A stretch of 64,000 nt of DNA, taken from contig JALCME010000014.1 of assembly GCA_022648295.1 (NCBI GenBank), positions 1-64,000 of the forward strand, in the 5' to 3' direction. This stretch comes from Bacteroides sp. (GTDB lineage: Bacteria; Bacteroidota; Bacteroidia; Bacteroidales; Bacteroidaceae). The position numbers and the translations under genes were made by a program. A model generated the notes under the pieces. That model saw only the letters and a program-made list of their open reading frames with translations, did not search any database and was not told the DNA's origin. This document shows positions 54,371-63,677 of this stretch, piece after piece (positions within the stretch are counted from its first letter, which is position 1; every line of letters begins with the position of its first letter).

Positions 54371-54632
54371 ACTGTACCCCTTTAAATAGTTAATGAATAG
54401 TCTAAATGCTGATCACAAATATAATATTTTTTCTATATATTTAGACAATAAAGCTGTTTATTTATGTTAAACATACATAAACCATTCAATAAATATATTT
54501 ATAATAAAACATAAGTCACCTACTTCTAGAAGCAAATATGGCTTTTAATATTAGATATATTTTGGAAAGCTTTTAGCATCTATATGCTCAAGAAAACGTA
54601 TTTTTGTAATCCGGTAGCAAAAAGCTGAAAAA

Positions 54633-55727
54633 ATGAAAATTACCATAGTAGCAGGGGCACGCCCCAACTTCATGAAGATAGCACCAATTACACGAGCTAT
54701 CAGAACATATCAAGAAGCAGGAAAGAATATTTCGTTCCGGTTAATTTATACCGGTAAACAAGATGACAAAAGTTTGGATGCTTCATTATATTCCGATTTG
54801 GATATGAAAAAGCCAGACGGGTATTTAGACGTTGAAGAACATGGTCAGTCAGAGGTAGCAGCTGCGATTATGCTTGCCTTTGAAAAAGAATTGAATGAAC
54901 ATCCGGCACAGGTCGTATTGGTTGTTGATGATCTCACATCCACTATGAGTTGCGCAATCGTAGCAAAAAAACGAGGCTTAAAAGTAGCGCATTTAATTGC
55001 AGGTACCCGTTCCTTTGATATGAACATGCCACGTGAAGTAAACCGAACTATCGTAGATGCCATATCCGATTATCTTTTTACAGCCGGAATGATAGCCAAC
55101 CGGAATCTTAATCAAGAAGGCATGATACCGGAATACATATACTATGTTGGCAACATACTGATAGATACAATCCGGTACAACAGAAAGCGTTTGCTTCAAC
55201 CCGTATGGTTTTCCTCATTAGGATTAAAAAAGAATAACTATCTTTTATTCACACTCAATCGTCACGAGCTTCTGGCTCAAAAACCTGTCCTGAGAGATTT
55301 AATTCAAACAATGATAGATAAATCTGAAGGTATGCCGATTATTGCACCTCTGCACCCATATGTCCAAAACAGCATCAAATCTTTAAAAATAAAAGCTCCT
55401 AATTTTCATATTCTGCCTTCACAAAGCTATCTTCACTTCGGCTTTTTAGTTAATGAGGCAAAAGGCATCATTACCGACTCGGGAAATATAGCAGAAGAAG
55501 CCACTTTTCTTGATGTCCCCTGCATTACGCTTAACTCTTATGCCGAACATCCGGAAACATGGCGTATAGGGAGCAACGAGTTAGTTAATGAAAGCCCTGA
55601 TGCACTTTCTGCATGTATGAACACTCTAATGCACGGACAGTGGAAACATGCCACTTTGCCAGATCGCTGGGATGGACGTACCGCTGAACGTATCGTACAA
55701 ATTATAATCAATGGAGAACTAAAATAA
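54633..55727 (+). CDS. wecB: UDP-N-acetylglucosamine 2-epimerase (non-hydrolysing)
   Basis: 364 residues, GT-B-like fold. Starts MKITIVAGARPNFMKIAPIT, the family signature, and has NEHPAQVVLVVDDLTSTMSC, LIAGTRSFDMNMPREVNRTI, ITDSGNIAEEATFLDVPC with the UDP-binding Ser/Glu. The usual AGxRS/LRTFD segment is varied (AGTRSFDMNMPRE), so a close epimerase relative is possible. Makes UDP-ManNAc for surface glycans. It stands alone, away from the capsule operon. Confidence 0.9.
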   Translation: MKITIVAGARPNFMKIAPITRAIRTYQEAGKNISFRLIYTGKQDDKSLDASLYSDLDMKKPDGYLDVEEHGQSEVAAAIMLAFEKELNEHPAQVVLVVDDLTSTMSCAIVAKKRGLKVAHLIAGTRSFDMNMPREVNRTIVDAISDYLFTAGMIANRNLNQEGMIPEYIYYVGNILIDTIRYNRKRLLQPVWFSSLGLKKNNYLLFTLNRHELLAQKPVLRDLIQTMIDKSEGMPIIAPLHPYVQNSIKSLKIKAPNFHILPSQSYLHFGFLVNEAKGIITDSGNIAEEATFLDVPCITLNSYAEHPETWRIGSNELVNESPDALSACMNTLMHGQWKHATLPDRWDGRTAERIVQIIINGELK

Positions 55728-56043
55728 ATTGATTATTTTTATTTCCTAATCGTTTTTTTCCTTATAAAGTAAACCATCGTTCTTCTAGGAAAAAAATATG
55801 TTTGCTCTACCATTATCTTTGTATTATAAAAGATAATAGTAGAGCAAATCTTCTAATCTTTATACATAAACTGAGCAATTTAGTAAGCCAGAAATATGCA
55901 TTCTTTCGTACCATACTTATCTTAAATATAACATAAAAAAACGCATACATAAACATTCTTCCTATTTCTTTAGATTATATTTACTTCTCTATGAAGTGAC
56001 ATAAATAATAAATCACTAACTTTGCAAGCGATACATAAGATAT
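55728..56043. other. Intergenic region with a long imperfect palindrome
   Basis: 316 bp, AT-rich. It holds the 48-bp stem-loop listed separately (55801-55848) and, just before the next gene, a -7 element TAACTTTG at 56017-56024 that would give a leader of only about 13 nt. Nothing else was recognised. Confidence 0.5.
55801..55848. repeat. 20-bp imperfect inverted repeat
   Basis: TTTGCTCTACCATTATCTTT (55801-55820) and AAAGATAATAGTAGAGCAAA (55829-55848): 19 of 20 positions pair, with an 8-nt loop. A -7-like TATCTTTG lies at the end of the left arm. Could be a terminator of the epimerase gene, an operator or a small mobile-element remnant. Confidence 0.55.
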
Positions 56044-58650
56044 ATGAAACAACGATATAGCACGTTTATTTTAGTTCTACTGTTTTTACTTACTGCACAG
56101 GGAACTTTAGCCCAAATAAGGGGTGTCATTACCGATTCTCTCACTAATGAACCATTGATGTATATTACCGTACAATATGCAGGGAAAGGCGTGGGTAGTA
56201 TATCTAATGCTAAAGGAGAATATCGGGTCGAAGCGCATAAAGGATGGAATGAATTAACGTTCTCTGCCATTGGTTATATTACAAAAAAAGTACGATTTAC
56301 TCCTGATACCAGGGTACTTAACGTAAAGCTTGCAGCAGCAGATGTTATGCTTTCCGAAGTCATTGTAAAGCCTAAAAAAGAAAAGTATTCCAGGAAAAAT
56401 AATCCGGCTGTAGAATTCATGAAAAAGGTTATAGCAAACAAAAAAGGATTAAAATTGGAATCTAATGATTATTATGAATACCAAAAATACGAAAAGATGA
56501 AAATGTCTATCAACGACATTACAACTGAGAAGTTGGAAAAAGGTATTTACAAGAAATTTTCCTTCTTTAAAGATCAAGTTGAAGTATCGCCTAAAACTCA
56601 TAAAATGATCCTTCCCATTTCTATCAAAGAGACAGCCTCACGAACCATATATCGTAAAAGTCCCAAAAGCAAAAAAACTATCATAGAAGGATATAATTCC
56701 AGCGGAATTGAAGAATTCTTCAACACAGGAGATATGCTTGGAACAATATTGAATGATGTTTTCTCTGATATTAATATTTATGACGACGATATTCGCTTAT
56801 TACAAAGCTACTTTGTCAGTCCTATAGGTAAAGGGGCCATTACGTTTTATAAATATTACCTGATGGACACCCTAATGGTTGATCGCCAGCAATGCATACA
56901 CTTGACCTTTGTGCCTCAGAATTCGCAGGATTTTGGATTTACAGGACATCTTTACGTGGTGAACGATTCTACTTATGCCGTAAAAAGATGTACAATGAAC
57001 TTGCCTAAAAAAACGGGGATTAATTTTGTGGATAACTTGGACATTGAACAAGATTTTAAGCAACAACCTGACGGGAACTGGGTATTGACAGACGACGACA
57101 TGACTGTAGAACTTAGCTTTGTAAAAGGCATACAAGGACTGGAGATAGAGCGTACCACAAAATATAGTGATTATACATTTGACAAAATAGAACCTCAATT
57201 TTTCCGATTAAGAGGGAACGTTATCAAAGAAGCAAACATGCTTAATAAGAGTGATGAGTATTGGGCCAAAGTGAGACAAGTGCCGCTTACCACAAAAGAG
57301 AGCAACATGGACATATTTATGAACCGTATAGAGCAAATTCCAGGTTTTAAATATGTCATATTCGGAGCAAAAGCTTTGATTGAGAACTTTGTGGAAACTG
57401 GTAGTAAAAAGCACCCGAGCAAGTTTGATGTAGGCCCTATCAATACCATTGTCACTAGTAATTATGTGAATGGGACCCGCTTCCGTTTAAGCGGTATGAC
57501 AACCGGAAACCTTGATCCACACTGGAGTTTCAACGGATATGGAGCGTATGGAACAAAAGACAAAAAATGGTTTTACAAGGGACAAGCCGCATACTCGTTT
57601 AATAAACGTAATTACGTATTATGGGAATTTCCTAAAAACAACCTGTCATTTACTTACAGTTATGATGTCATGTCTCCCATGGATAAATATCTGGAAACTG
57701 ATAAAGACAACGTATTTGTAGGATGGAAATGGACCAGAGTTGATCAAATGTCGTATATGCGTGATGCCACACTAGCGTATGAATTAGAAACCAATGCAGG
57801 TTTTTCTGTAAAGGCAATGGCACGTCATCGCAATGACCAGCCAGCCGGAATACTACAATATTGGAAGAATGACGGAACAGTTGCCGGAGAACTGAACACA
57901 GATCCTGCAACCAGTACTCCAACTAATACTTTTGTGCACGATATCACCACTACAGAATTGGGCGTAACGCTTCGCTACGCTCCGGGTGAAACATTTGTCA
58001 ATACCAAAGAACGTCGTGTACCCGTATCCTTTGATGCACCTATTTTCTCTCTATCCCATACTATGGGATTAAAGGGGGCATTAGGAGGTGAATATAAGTT
58101 TAACCTAACCGAACTCAGTCTTCGCAAACGCTTTTGGTTTGGTTCATGGGGTAAGCTGGATATTACCCTTAGAGGTGGCGCACAATGGAACACCGTACCC
58201 TTCCCATTGTTAAATTTGCCAATGGCAAATTTATCATATATCACACAGCACAACGAATCCTTCAGCCTCGTTAACAACATGGAGTTTCTGAATGACCGCT
58301 ATGCATCATTTGCCATGACCTATGACATGAATGGTAAACTGTTGAACCGCATTCCCCTTCTTAAAAACTTAAAATGGCGGGAAGCATTCCGTATCCGTGG
58401 AATGTATGGCACATTGACAGATAAGAACAATCCATATAAAAGCCATAATGACGAACTATTTCTATTCCCCATGCGTGATGGAGTACCAACAAGCCATATC
58501 ATGGGCAACACACCTTATCTGGAGGCTAGTGTAGGAATTTATAACATATTCAAATTGTTACATATTGAATACGTAAGAAGGCTCACCTACACAGACTTCC
58601 CGGGAGTTAAAAAAGATGGTATCCGATTTATGGTATTGATGATATTTTAA
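56044..58650 (+). CDS. DUF5686 outer membrane protein with carboxypeptidase-like N-domain
   Basis: 868 residues. Signal peptide (LVLLFLLTAQGTLAQ), then a carboxypeptidase-D regulatory-like beta domain (GVITDSLTNEPLMYITVQYA, GKGVGSISNAKGEYRVEAHK), then the long DUF5686 region ending in an outer-membrane barrel (many alternating hydrophobic strands, last residues RFMVLMIF with the terminal Phe typical of barrels). Common in Bacteroidetes; function unknown, possibly transport or assembly of surface factors. Followed 9 bp later by rarA. Confidence 0.88.
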   Translation: MKQRYSTFILVLLFLLTAQGTLAQIRGVITDSLTNEPLMYITVQYAGKGVGSISNAKGEYRVEAHKGWNELTFSAIGYITKKVRFTPDTRVLNVKLAAADVMLSEVIVKPKKEKYSRKNNPAVEFMKKVIANKKGLKLESNDYYEYQKYEKMKMSINDITTEKLEKGIYKKFSFFKDQVEVSPKTHKMILPISIKETASRTIYRKSPKSKKTIIEGYNSSGIEEFFNTGDMLGTILNDVFSDINIYDDDIRLLQSYFVSPIGKGAITFYKYYLMDTLMVDRQQCIHLTFVPQNSQDFGFTGHLYVVNDSTYAVKRCTMNLPKKTGINFVDNLDIEQDFKQQPDGNWVLTDDDMTVELSFVKGIQGLEIERTTKYSDYTFDKIEPQFFRLRGNVIKEANMLNKSDEYWAKVRQVPLTTKESNMDIFMNRIEQIPGFKYVIFGAKALIENFVETGSKKHPSKFDVGPINTIVTSNYVNGTRFRLSGMTTGNLDPHWSFNGYGAYGTKDKKWFYKGQAAYSFNKRNYVLWEFPKNNLSFTYSYDVMSPMDKYLETDKDNVFVGWKWTRVDQMSYMRDATLAYELETNAGFSVKAMARHRNDQPAGILQYWKNDGTVAGELNTDPATSTPTNTFVHDITTTELGVTLRYAPGETFVNTKERRVPVSFDAPIFSLSHTMGLKGALGGEYKFNLTELSLRKRFWFGSWGKLDITLRGGAQWNTVPFPLLNLPMANLSYITQHNESFSLVNNMEFLNDRYASFAMTYDMNGKLLNRIPLLKNLKWREAFRIRGMYGTLTDKNNPYKSHNDELFLFPMRDGVPTSHIMGNTPYLEASVGIYNIFKLLHIEYVRRLTYTDFPGVKKDGIRFMVLMIF

Positions 58651-58659
58651 ATAAAAAAA

Positions 58660-59931
58660 ATGCAACCCTTAGCGGAAAGGCTCCGGCCAAAGACATTAGA
58701 AGAGTATATCGGTCAGAAACACTTAGTCGGACCGGGTGCGGTATTGCGTAAAATGATAGACGCAGGACGCATATCTTCTTTTATCTTATGGGGACCTCCG
58801 GGAGTAGGAAAAACAACATTGGCACAAATCATTGCCAATAAACTGGAAATACCCTTTTATACACTCAGTGCTGTTTCTAGTGGAGTAAAAGATGTACGCG
58901 AAGTGATAGAACGAGCTAAAAGCAACAGATTATTCACCTCACAAGCAAGTCCTATCCTGTTTATCGACGAAATACATCGTTTCAGCAAATCCCAGCAGGA
59001 TTCATTACTCGGAGCTGTGGAACAAGGCATTGTAACCCTTATTGGTGCAACAACAGAAAATCCGTCGTTCGAGGTTATCCGTCCACTACTCTCCAGATGC
59101 CAGCTCTATGTACTGAAATCATTGGAAAAGGAGGACTTACTCGATCTTCTTCACCGAGCAATAACTGCCGACCTGATCCTAAAGGAGCGGAAAATTGAAT
59201 TAAAAGAAACCGATGCAATGCTTCGCTTCAGTGGTGGAGATGCACGCAAATTGCTTAATATATTGGAACTGGTCGTTTCCGCAACAGATTCAGACCCAGT
59301 TATCATTACTGATGAATTGGTAACCAGTCAACTCCAACAAAATCCACTAGCCTATGACAAAGGTGGAGAGATGCACTACGACATTATATCCGCATTTATT
59401 AAATCTATCCGAGGAAGTGATCCTGATGCTGCCATCTACTGGCTTGCACGAATGGTGGCCGGAGGTGAAGACCCAGCTTTCATAGCACGCCGCCTTGTTA
59501 TATCAGCAGCAGAAGACATAGGCTTGGCCAATCCCAACGCCTTGTTACTTGCCAATGCTTGTTTTGACGCTGTTATGAAAATAGGATGGCCTGAAGGACG
59601 AATACCCCTAGCTGAAACCACAATCTATCTGGCTACCAGTCCTAAAAGCAATTCCGCTTATAATGCGATTAATAGTGCCCTCAAGCTTATAGAAGAAACA
59701 GGCAATCTCCCTGTTCCTCTACACCTCCGTAATGCACCTACCAAGCTAATGAAAGAGTTAGGATATGGTGACAACTATAAATATGCGCACGACTATGCCG
59801 GACATTTTGTTGAGCAACAATTTATGCCCGATGAGCTAAAAGAGCACCATATATGGGAACCACAAGACAATTCTGCAGAGCAGAAACACGTTGCACGAAT
59901 GCAATTGTTATGGGGAAAACGATATAAATAA
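58660..59931 (+). CDS. rarA: Replication-associated recombination protein A
   Basis: 423 residues, AAA+ ATPase of the RarA/MgsA/WRNIP1 family that acts at stalled replication forks. Walker A GPPGVGKTTLAQI near residue 46, Walker B ILFIDEIHRFSKSQQDSLLG, sensor IGATTENPSFEV, arginine finger region LLSRCQLYVL, and the C-terminal tetramerisation domain with LPVPLHLRNAPTKLMKELGY. Length is normal. Confidence 0.96.
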   Translation: MQPLAERLRPKTLEEYIGQKHLVGPGAVLRKMIDAGRISSFILWGPPGVGKTTLAQIIANKLEIPFYTLSAVSSGVKDVREVIERAKSNRLFTSQASPILFIDEIHRFSKSQQDSLLGAVEQGIVTLIGATTENPSFEVIRPLLSRCQLYVLKSLEKEDLLDLLHRAITADLILKERKIELKETDAMLRFSGGDARKLLNILELVVSATDSDPVIITDELVTSQLQQNPLAYDKGGEMHYDIISAFIKSIRGSDPDAAIYWLARMVAGGEDPAFIARRLVISAAEDIGLANPNALLLANACFDAVMKIGWPEGRIPLAETTIYLATSPKSNSAYNAINSALKLIEETGNLPVPLHLRNAPTKLMKELGYGDNYKYAHDYAGHFVEQQFMPDELKEHHIWEPQDNSAEQKHVARMQLLWGKRYK

Positions 59932-59983
59932 TGAACCACAAAACTATTTTTATCGTTTAATAAGAATACAAAAATTATAAATT

Positions 59984-60940
59984 ATGAAAATAGTAGTATT
60001 AGACGGATATGCCGCCAATCCCGGAGATTTGTCATGGGATGAGCTGAAAACGCTTGGAGAATGCACGATATATGACCGCACTTTGCCTGATGAAGTCTTA
60101 AAACGTTCGGCTGAAGCAGAAGTCATACTAACAAACAAAACAGGAATCACTGCCGAAATGATAGCAGCAATGCCAAACCTTAAATACATCGGGGTATTAG
60201 CTACCGGGTATAACATTGTAGATGTAAAAGCAGCCAAGGAACATGGAGTCGTTGTCACCAACATACCAGCTTATAGCACAGATTCTGTAGCTCAAATGGT
60301 ATTTGCCCACATTTTAAATATTACCAATCAGGCGGAACATTACTCCGAAGAAGTGCGCAACGGACAGTGGAGTCATAGTTCTGATTTTTGTTTTTGGGAT
60401 ACCCCCCTTATTGAACTTCGCGGAAAGAAATTAGGTATTGTCGGACTGGGACATATCGGATTTACAACAGCACGTATTGCCATAGGTTTTGGAATGCAGG
60501 TATTTGCCTATACCACCAAATCTCCATTCCAATTACCGCCAGAAATCAAAAAGAAGCCATTGGACGAACTGTTCCAAGAATGCGATATTATAAGCCTTCA
60601 TTGTCCGCTTACCAACGATACCCGGGAAATGGTAAATGCCAGTCGGTTATCCTTAATGAAGTCTACTTCCATATTAATCAATACAAGCCGCGGACAACTT
60701 ATTAATGAACAAGATCTTGCGGACGCTTTAAATCAGGAAAAAATCTATGGCGCCGGACTGGACGTCCTGACCCAAGAACCTCCACGCACCGATAACCCAC
60801 TCCTCCGCGCAAAGAACTGCCACATCACCCCTCATATTGCATGGGCAAGTGGTGCCGCCCGTCAACGGTTAATGCAAATCATGCAAGAAAATATCAAAGC
60901 CTATATGGCAGGTAAACCAGTTAACAATGTGGCTAAATAA
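59984..60940 (+). CDS. D-2-hydroxyacid dehydrogenase (glycerate dehydrogenase-like)
   Basis: 318 residues. NAD-binding LGIVGLGHIGFTTARIA; catalytic Arg in NTSRGQLINEQD, Glu in LDVLTQEPP, His in NCHITPHIAWASG. Reduces or oxidises a 2-hydroxy acid such as glycerate/hydroxypyruvate; the exact substrate is not fixed. The first 24 residues include DGYAANPGDLSWDEL, typical of Bacteroides glycerate dehydrogenases. 52 bp after rarA. Confidence 0.92.
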   Translation: MKIVVLDGYAANPGDLSWDELKTLGECTIYDRTLPDEVLKRSAEAEVILTNKTGITAEMIAAMPNLKYIGVLATGYNIVDVKAAKEHGVVVTNIPAYSTDSVAQMVFAHILNITNQAEHYSEEVRNGQWSHSSDFCFWDTPLIELRGKKLGIVGLGHIGFTTARIAIGFGMQVFAYTTKSPFQLPPEIKKKPLDELFQECDIISLHCPLTNDTREMVNASRLSLMKSTSILINTSRGQLINEQDLADALNQEKIYGAGLDVLTQEPPRTDNPLLRAKNCHITPHIAWASGAARQRLMQIMQENIKAYMAGKPVNNVAK

Positions 60941-60968
60941 CAGTTCAAAGATCTAATCCCTTATCAAT

Positions 60969-62081
60969 ATGGGAAAAGCTGACGTCAAAGGATTATTCTA
61001 CAGTATTCTTATTGTTATCACTCTCATCCTTTCGGGAATTACAATAGTTGCTTCATATGCAGGGCACTATTCCCCTACGGAATCTGTTATTATGCCTTTG
61101 TTGGGAGTATCAATGCCCGTACTATTAATCGTCGATTTACTAGTCAGCATAAGCTGGGCAATAGCACGGAAACGATGGGCCTTGGTACCCCTATTCGCTT
61201 TTTTCTTCAACTGGAGCTACCTGACAGCAATCATACAATTCAACTTTAAGAAGGGAAATAAAAACAGCTCAATAGTAAGTCAGAATCCCCAATCGAATCT
61301 GCTGACTCTGGCAACCTATAATATTCATTCTTTTGGAAATGAAATCACAGGATATTCCTGTAAAGAGGTAGCCCGCTATATGAAAGAAAAAGGTGTGGAT
61401 ATTCTCTGTTTTCAGGAGTTTGAAGATAATCAATATTTCACAATAGATAGCATCAGGCATGCATTTTCTAATTGGCAGCATGCGGTCATTTCCACCAAAG
61501 ATTCCATCCAGGGTATACTTCCGATCGCACTATTCAGCCGTTACCCCATCATTAAGCAACAATTTATCACGTATCCCAAAAGCTCCAATTGCAGCATGTT
61601 CTGCGATGTTATCATCAATAAGGATACCATCCGCATCATTAATAACCACCTTCAAACCACGAATGTAAGTCAAAATCGTAAAAAGTGGGAGAGAGATCTA
61701 TCCTCCAGCAACTCCCGCCAAGAATTGTCTACAATCGAAGAAGCAACCCGAATACTACACGGCAATTTTGTAAAACGCGCCGGACAGGTAGATAGCATTT
61801 GCCGGATTATTGATGCAAGTCCCTATCCCGTTATTGTATGCGGAGATTTTAATTCTCTACCTTCTTCCTACACATACCACCAATTAGCTAAAAGGCTAAA
61901 AGACGGTTTTAAAACATGTGGCAGAGGATATATGTATACTTATCGCTATTATAAACATCTATTGCGTATAGACTATATCTTCCATTCCACTGCATTTGAA
62001 GGATTAAATTATTACTCGCCCAAACAAGAATTTTGCAGCGATCACAATCCGGTAATAATGAAAATGAGAACTACCCCATAA
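60969..62081 (+). CDS. Membrane-anchored endonuclease/exonuclease/phosphatase-family protein
   Basis: 370 residues. Residues 1-95 carry about three membrane helices (LFYSILIVITLILSGITIVA, LLGVSMPVLLIVDLLVSIS). The EEP domain follows: TLATYNIHSF, ILCFQEFEDNQ with the metal-binding Glu, VCGDFNSLPSS, IDYIFHS and SDHNPVIM with the catalytic His. All core residues are present. Acts on a phosphodiester outside the inner membrane, perhaps a lipid or nucleotide; substrate unknown. Confidence 0.9.
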   Translation: MGKADVKGLFYSILIVITLILSGITIVASYAGHYSPTESVIMPLLGVSMPVLLIVDLLVSISWAIARKRWALVPLFAFFFNWSYLTAIIQFNFKKGNKNSSIVSQNPQSNLLTLATYNIHSFGNEITGYSCKEVARYMKEKGVDILCFQEFEDNQYFTIDSIRHAFSNWQHAVISTKDSIQGILPIALFSRYPIIKQQFITYPKSSNCSMFCDVIINKDTIRIINNHLQTTNVSQNRKKWERDLSSSNSRQELSTIEEATRILHGNFVKRAGQVDSICRIIDASPYPVIVCGDFNSLPSSYTYHQLAKRLKDGFKTCGRGYMYTYRYYKHLLRIDYIFHSTAFEGLNYYSPKQEFCSDHNPVIMKMRTTP

Positions 62082-62212
62082 CTTCGAGATAGTCCTCATC
62101 TTTATTAATTAAAAATTGCCCAAGCATATGTAAGAAAATATAAACTTGGGTAAAATTAAATATTACTTTCTAAAATAGAAATTCAATTCATACGCTATTC
62201 ATCCCTCATATC

Positions 62213-63649
62213 TTATTTAGGAATACCTATATAGATATTATCAAGTTGATAAGTAGTAGAAAGAAGATTATCTCCCTTAGTACCATTACCTAAATATTTA
62301 AAAGCAATATAAACTGTTTTGCCCACATAAGCAGAAAGGTCTACTTGGTAATGTGACCAACTGGAATCATAACCCCCTGTTGAAGATTTATCTATATCTA
62401 AATTGGAAGTCAAATCAGTCCAAGTAGATGTTGCAATACTTGATGGTTCTCCATTAAAATCATCAGAGATCATTAAACTAAAAGCATCACCATTATAATA
62501 GCCCAGTTCCATATCAAATTTCAAGACCATATCTTTAACTAACTTCAATTTGGGAGTTACCAACCAATTCTCCAATACTCCATCATGTTTGTTAGCAGAA
62601 AGACTAACATATAAGTTGCCACCATACGACTTATATTGCCAATAATATGTTCCTTGCAATAAAGCATTCAACCAACCCTCTCCTGCAAAATTATCATAAG
62701 CTTTCCCGCTCTCAAAATTTTCATCTACCAAAATATCTGGAATATCGCTTGGCAAAGTTACAGTCCACTTGCTCTCATTGTTATCAACAATGGCACGTGC
62801 CTGCTTCTCTACAGTAGAAATATTTACAGTACTCTGCTCATGACTAACTTTAATATTATCAAGTTCTATAGTTGTATTCACACTTGCACTGCCAACATAT
62901 TTAAAAGCAATATAAACGTCTTTATCCGCATAAGCACTTAAATCCAAAGATCCCGCAGTAGCGAACTTTCCATAACCTTTAACTGGTTCTTGAGGAATGG
63001 TAAAACTAGATGTTACATCCACCCAAGTTGCTTTTTTCAAATTAGAAGCGCTGGCAGCTCCCACATAATTCTCAGAAATAAGAACGGAAAGAACATCTCC
63101 CTTCCAGTAACCCACACAAACATCAAAACTAAGCTTATCTCCTCCCTTAATCAGTGTTTTAGGAGAAATGAACCAATTTGTGACATCCGTACTTCCATTT
63201 CCAAATTGAGTATAGGTATTGCCACTATAATTACTGTCATACCAAGGAGTAGTTCCTACCTCTTCAAAGTTCGTCCATCCCGGAATATTCGTTTTTTCAA
63301 GTGTAACTATATTTCTCTCAAAGTCAACAGCAATGCTGCTTACTTCAGAAACAGTAGTTTCTTTTTTAATCAAATTATATTTAATAGTGGCCTCCGAACC
63401 ATTCTCAGCAGAATAATAATTTGTGTTCAACCAATCTTCTATTTTGGTTTTTGCAACAGCATTAGGATCTTCCGGGTCATCTTCCCCCATATTAAAGCCG
63501 TTGGCACCGGTATATGTGCCACCATATGATAGCTGTAGTTTAGCCATATTTCCCGGGTGATATTTTTGCAGCCCTTCAAAGTCCGGCTCATGATTACATG
63601 AAGTAAACATAAGTGCCAATACAGCAGTAGTAAATAATATTTTTTTCAT
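62213..63649 (-). CDS. Surface lipoprotein with two choice-of-anchor J-type domains
   Basis: About 478 residues. ATG at 63647-63649 starts a signal peptide with lipobox MFTSC, Cys18. After an N-terminal linker (PDFEGLQKYHPGNMAKLQLS) come two related beta-sandwich domains, about 140 residues each: one with VTNWFISPKTLIKGGDKLSF, DLSAYADKDVYIAFKYVG, LDNIKV and the other with LENWLVTPKLKLVKDMVLKF, DLSAYVGKTVYIAFKYLG, LDNIYI. They probably bind glycans or proteins at the cell surface. Follows a TonB-dependent receptor gene by 28 bp, so it is likely its partner in nutrient uptake. Confidence 0.85.
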   Translation of the reverse strand: MKKILFTTAVLALMFTSCNHEPDFEGLQKYHPGNMAKLQLSYGGTYTGANGFNMGEDDPEDPNAVAKTKIEDWLNTNYYSAENGSEATIKYNLIKKETTVSEVSSIAVDFERNIVTLEKTNIPGWTNFEEVGTTPWYDSNYSGNTYTQFGNGSTDVTNWFISPKTLIKGGDKLSFDVCVGYWKGDVLSVLISENYVGAASASNLKKATWVDVTSSFTIPQEPVKGYGKFATAGSLDLSAYADKDVYIAFKYVGSASVNTTIELDNIKVSHEQSTVNISTVEKQARAIVDNNESKWTVTLPSDIPDILVDENFESGKAYDNFAGEGWLNALLQGTYYWQYKSYGGNLYVSLSANKHDGVLENWLVTPKLKLVKDMVLKFDMELGYYNGDAFSLMISDDFNGEPSSIATSTWTDLTSNLDIDKSSTGGYDSSWSHYQVDLSAYVGKTVYIAFKYLGNGTKGDNLLSTTYQLDNIYIGIPK

Positions 63650-63677
63650 ATTTATCATATTCTTTTACTATCATTAA

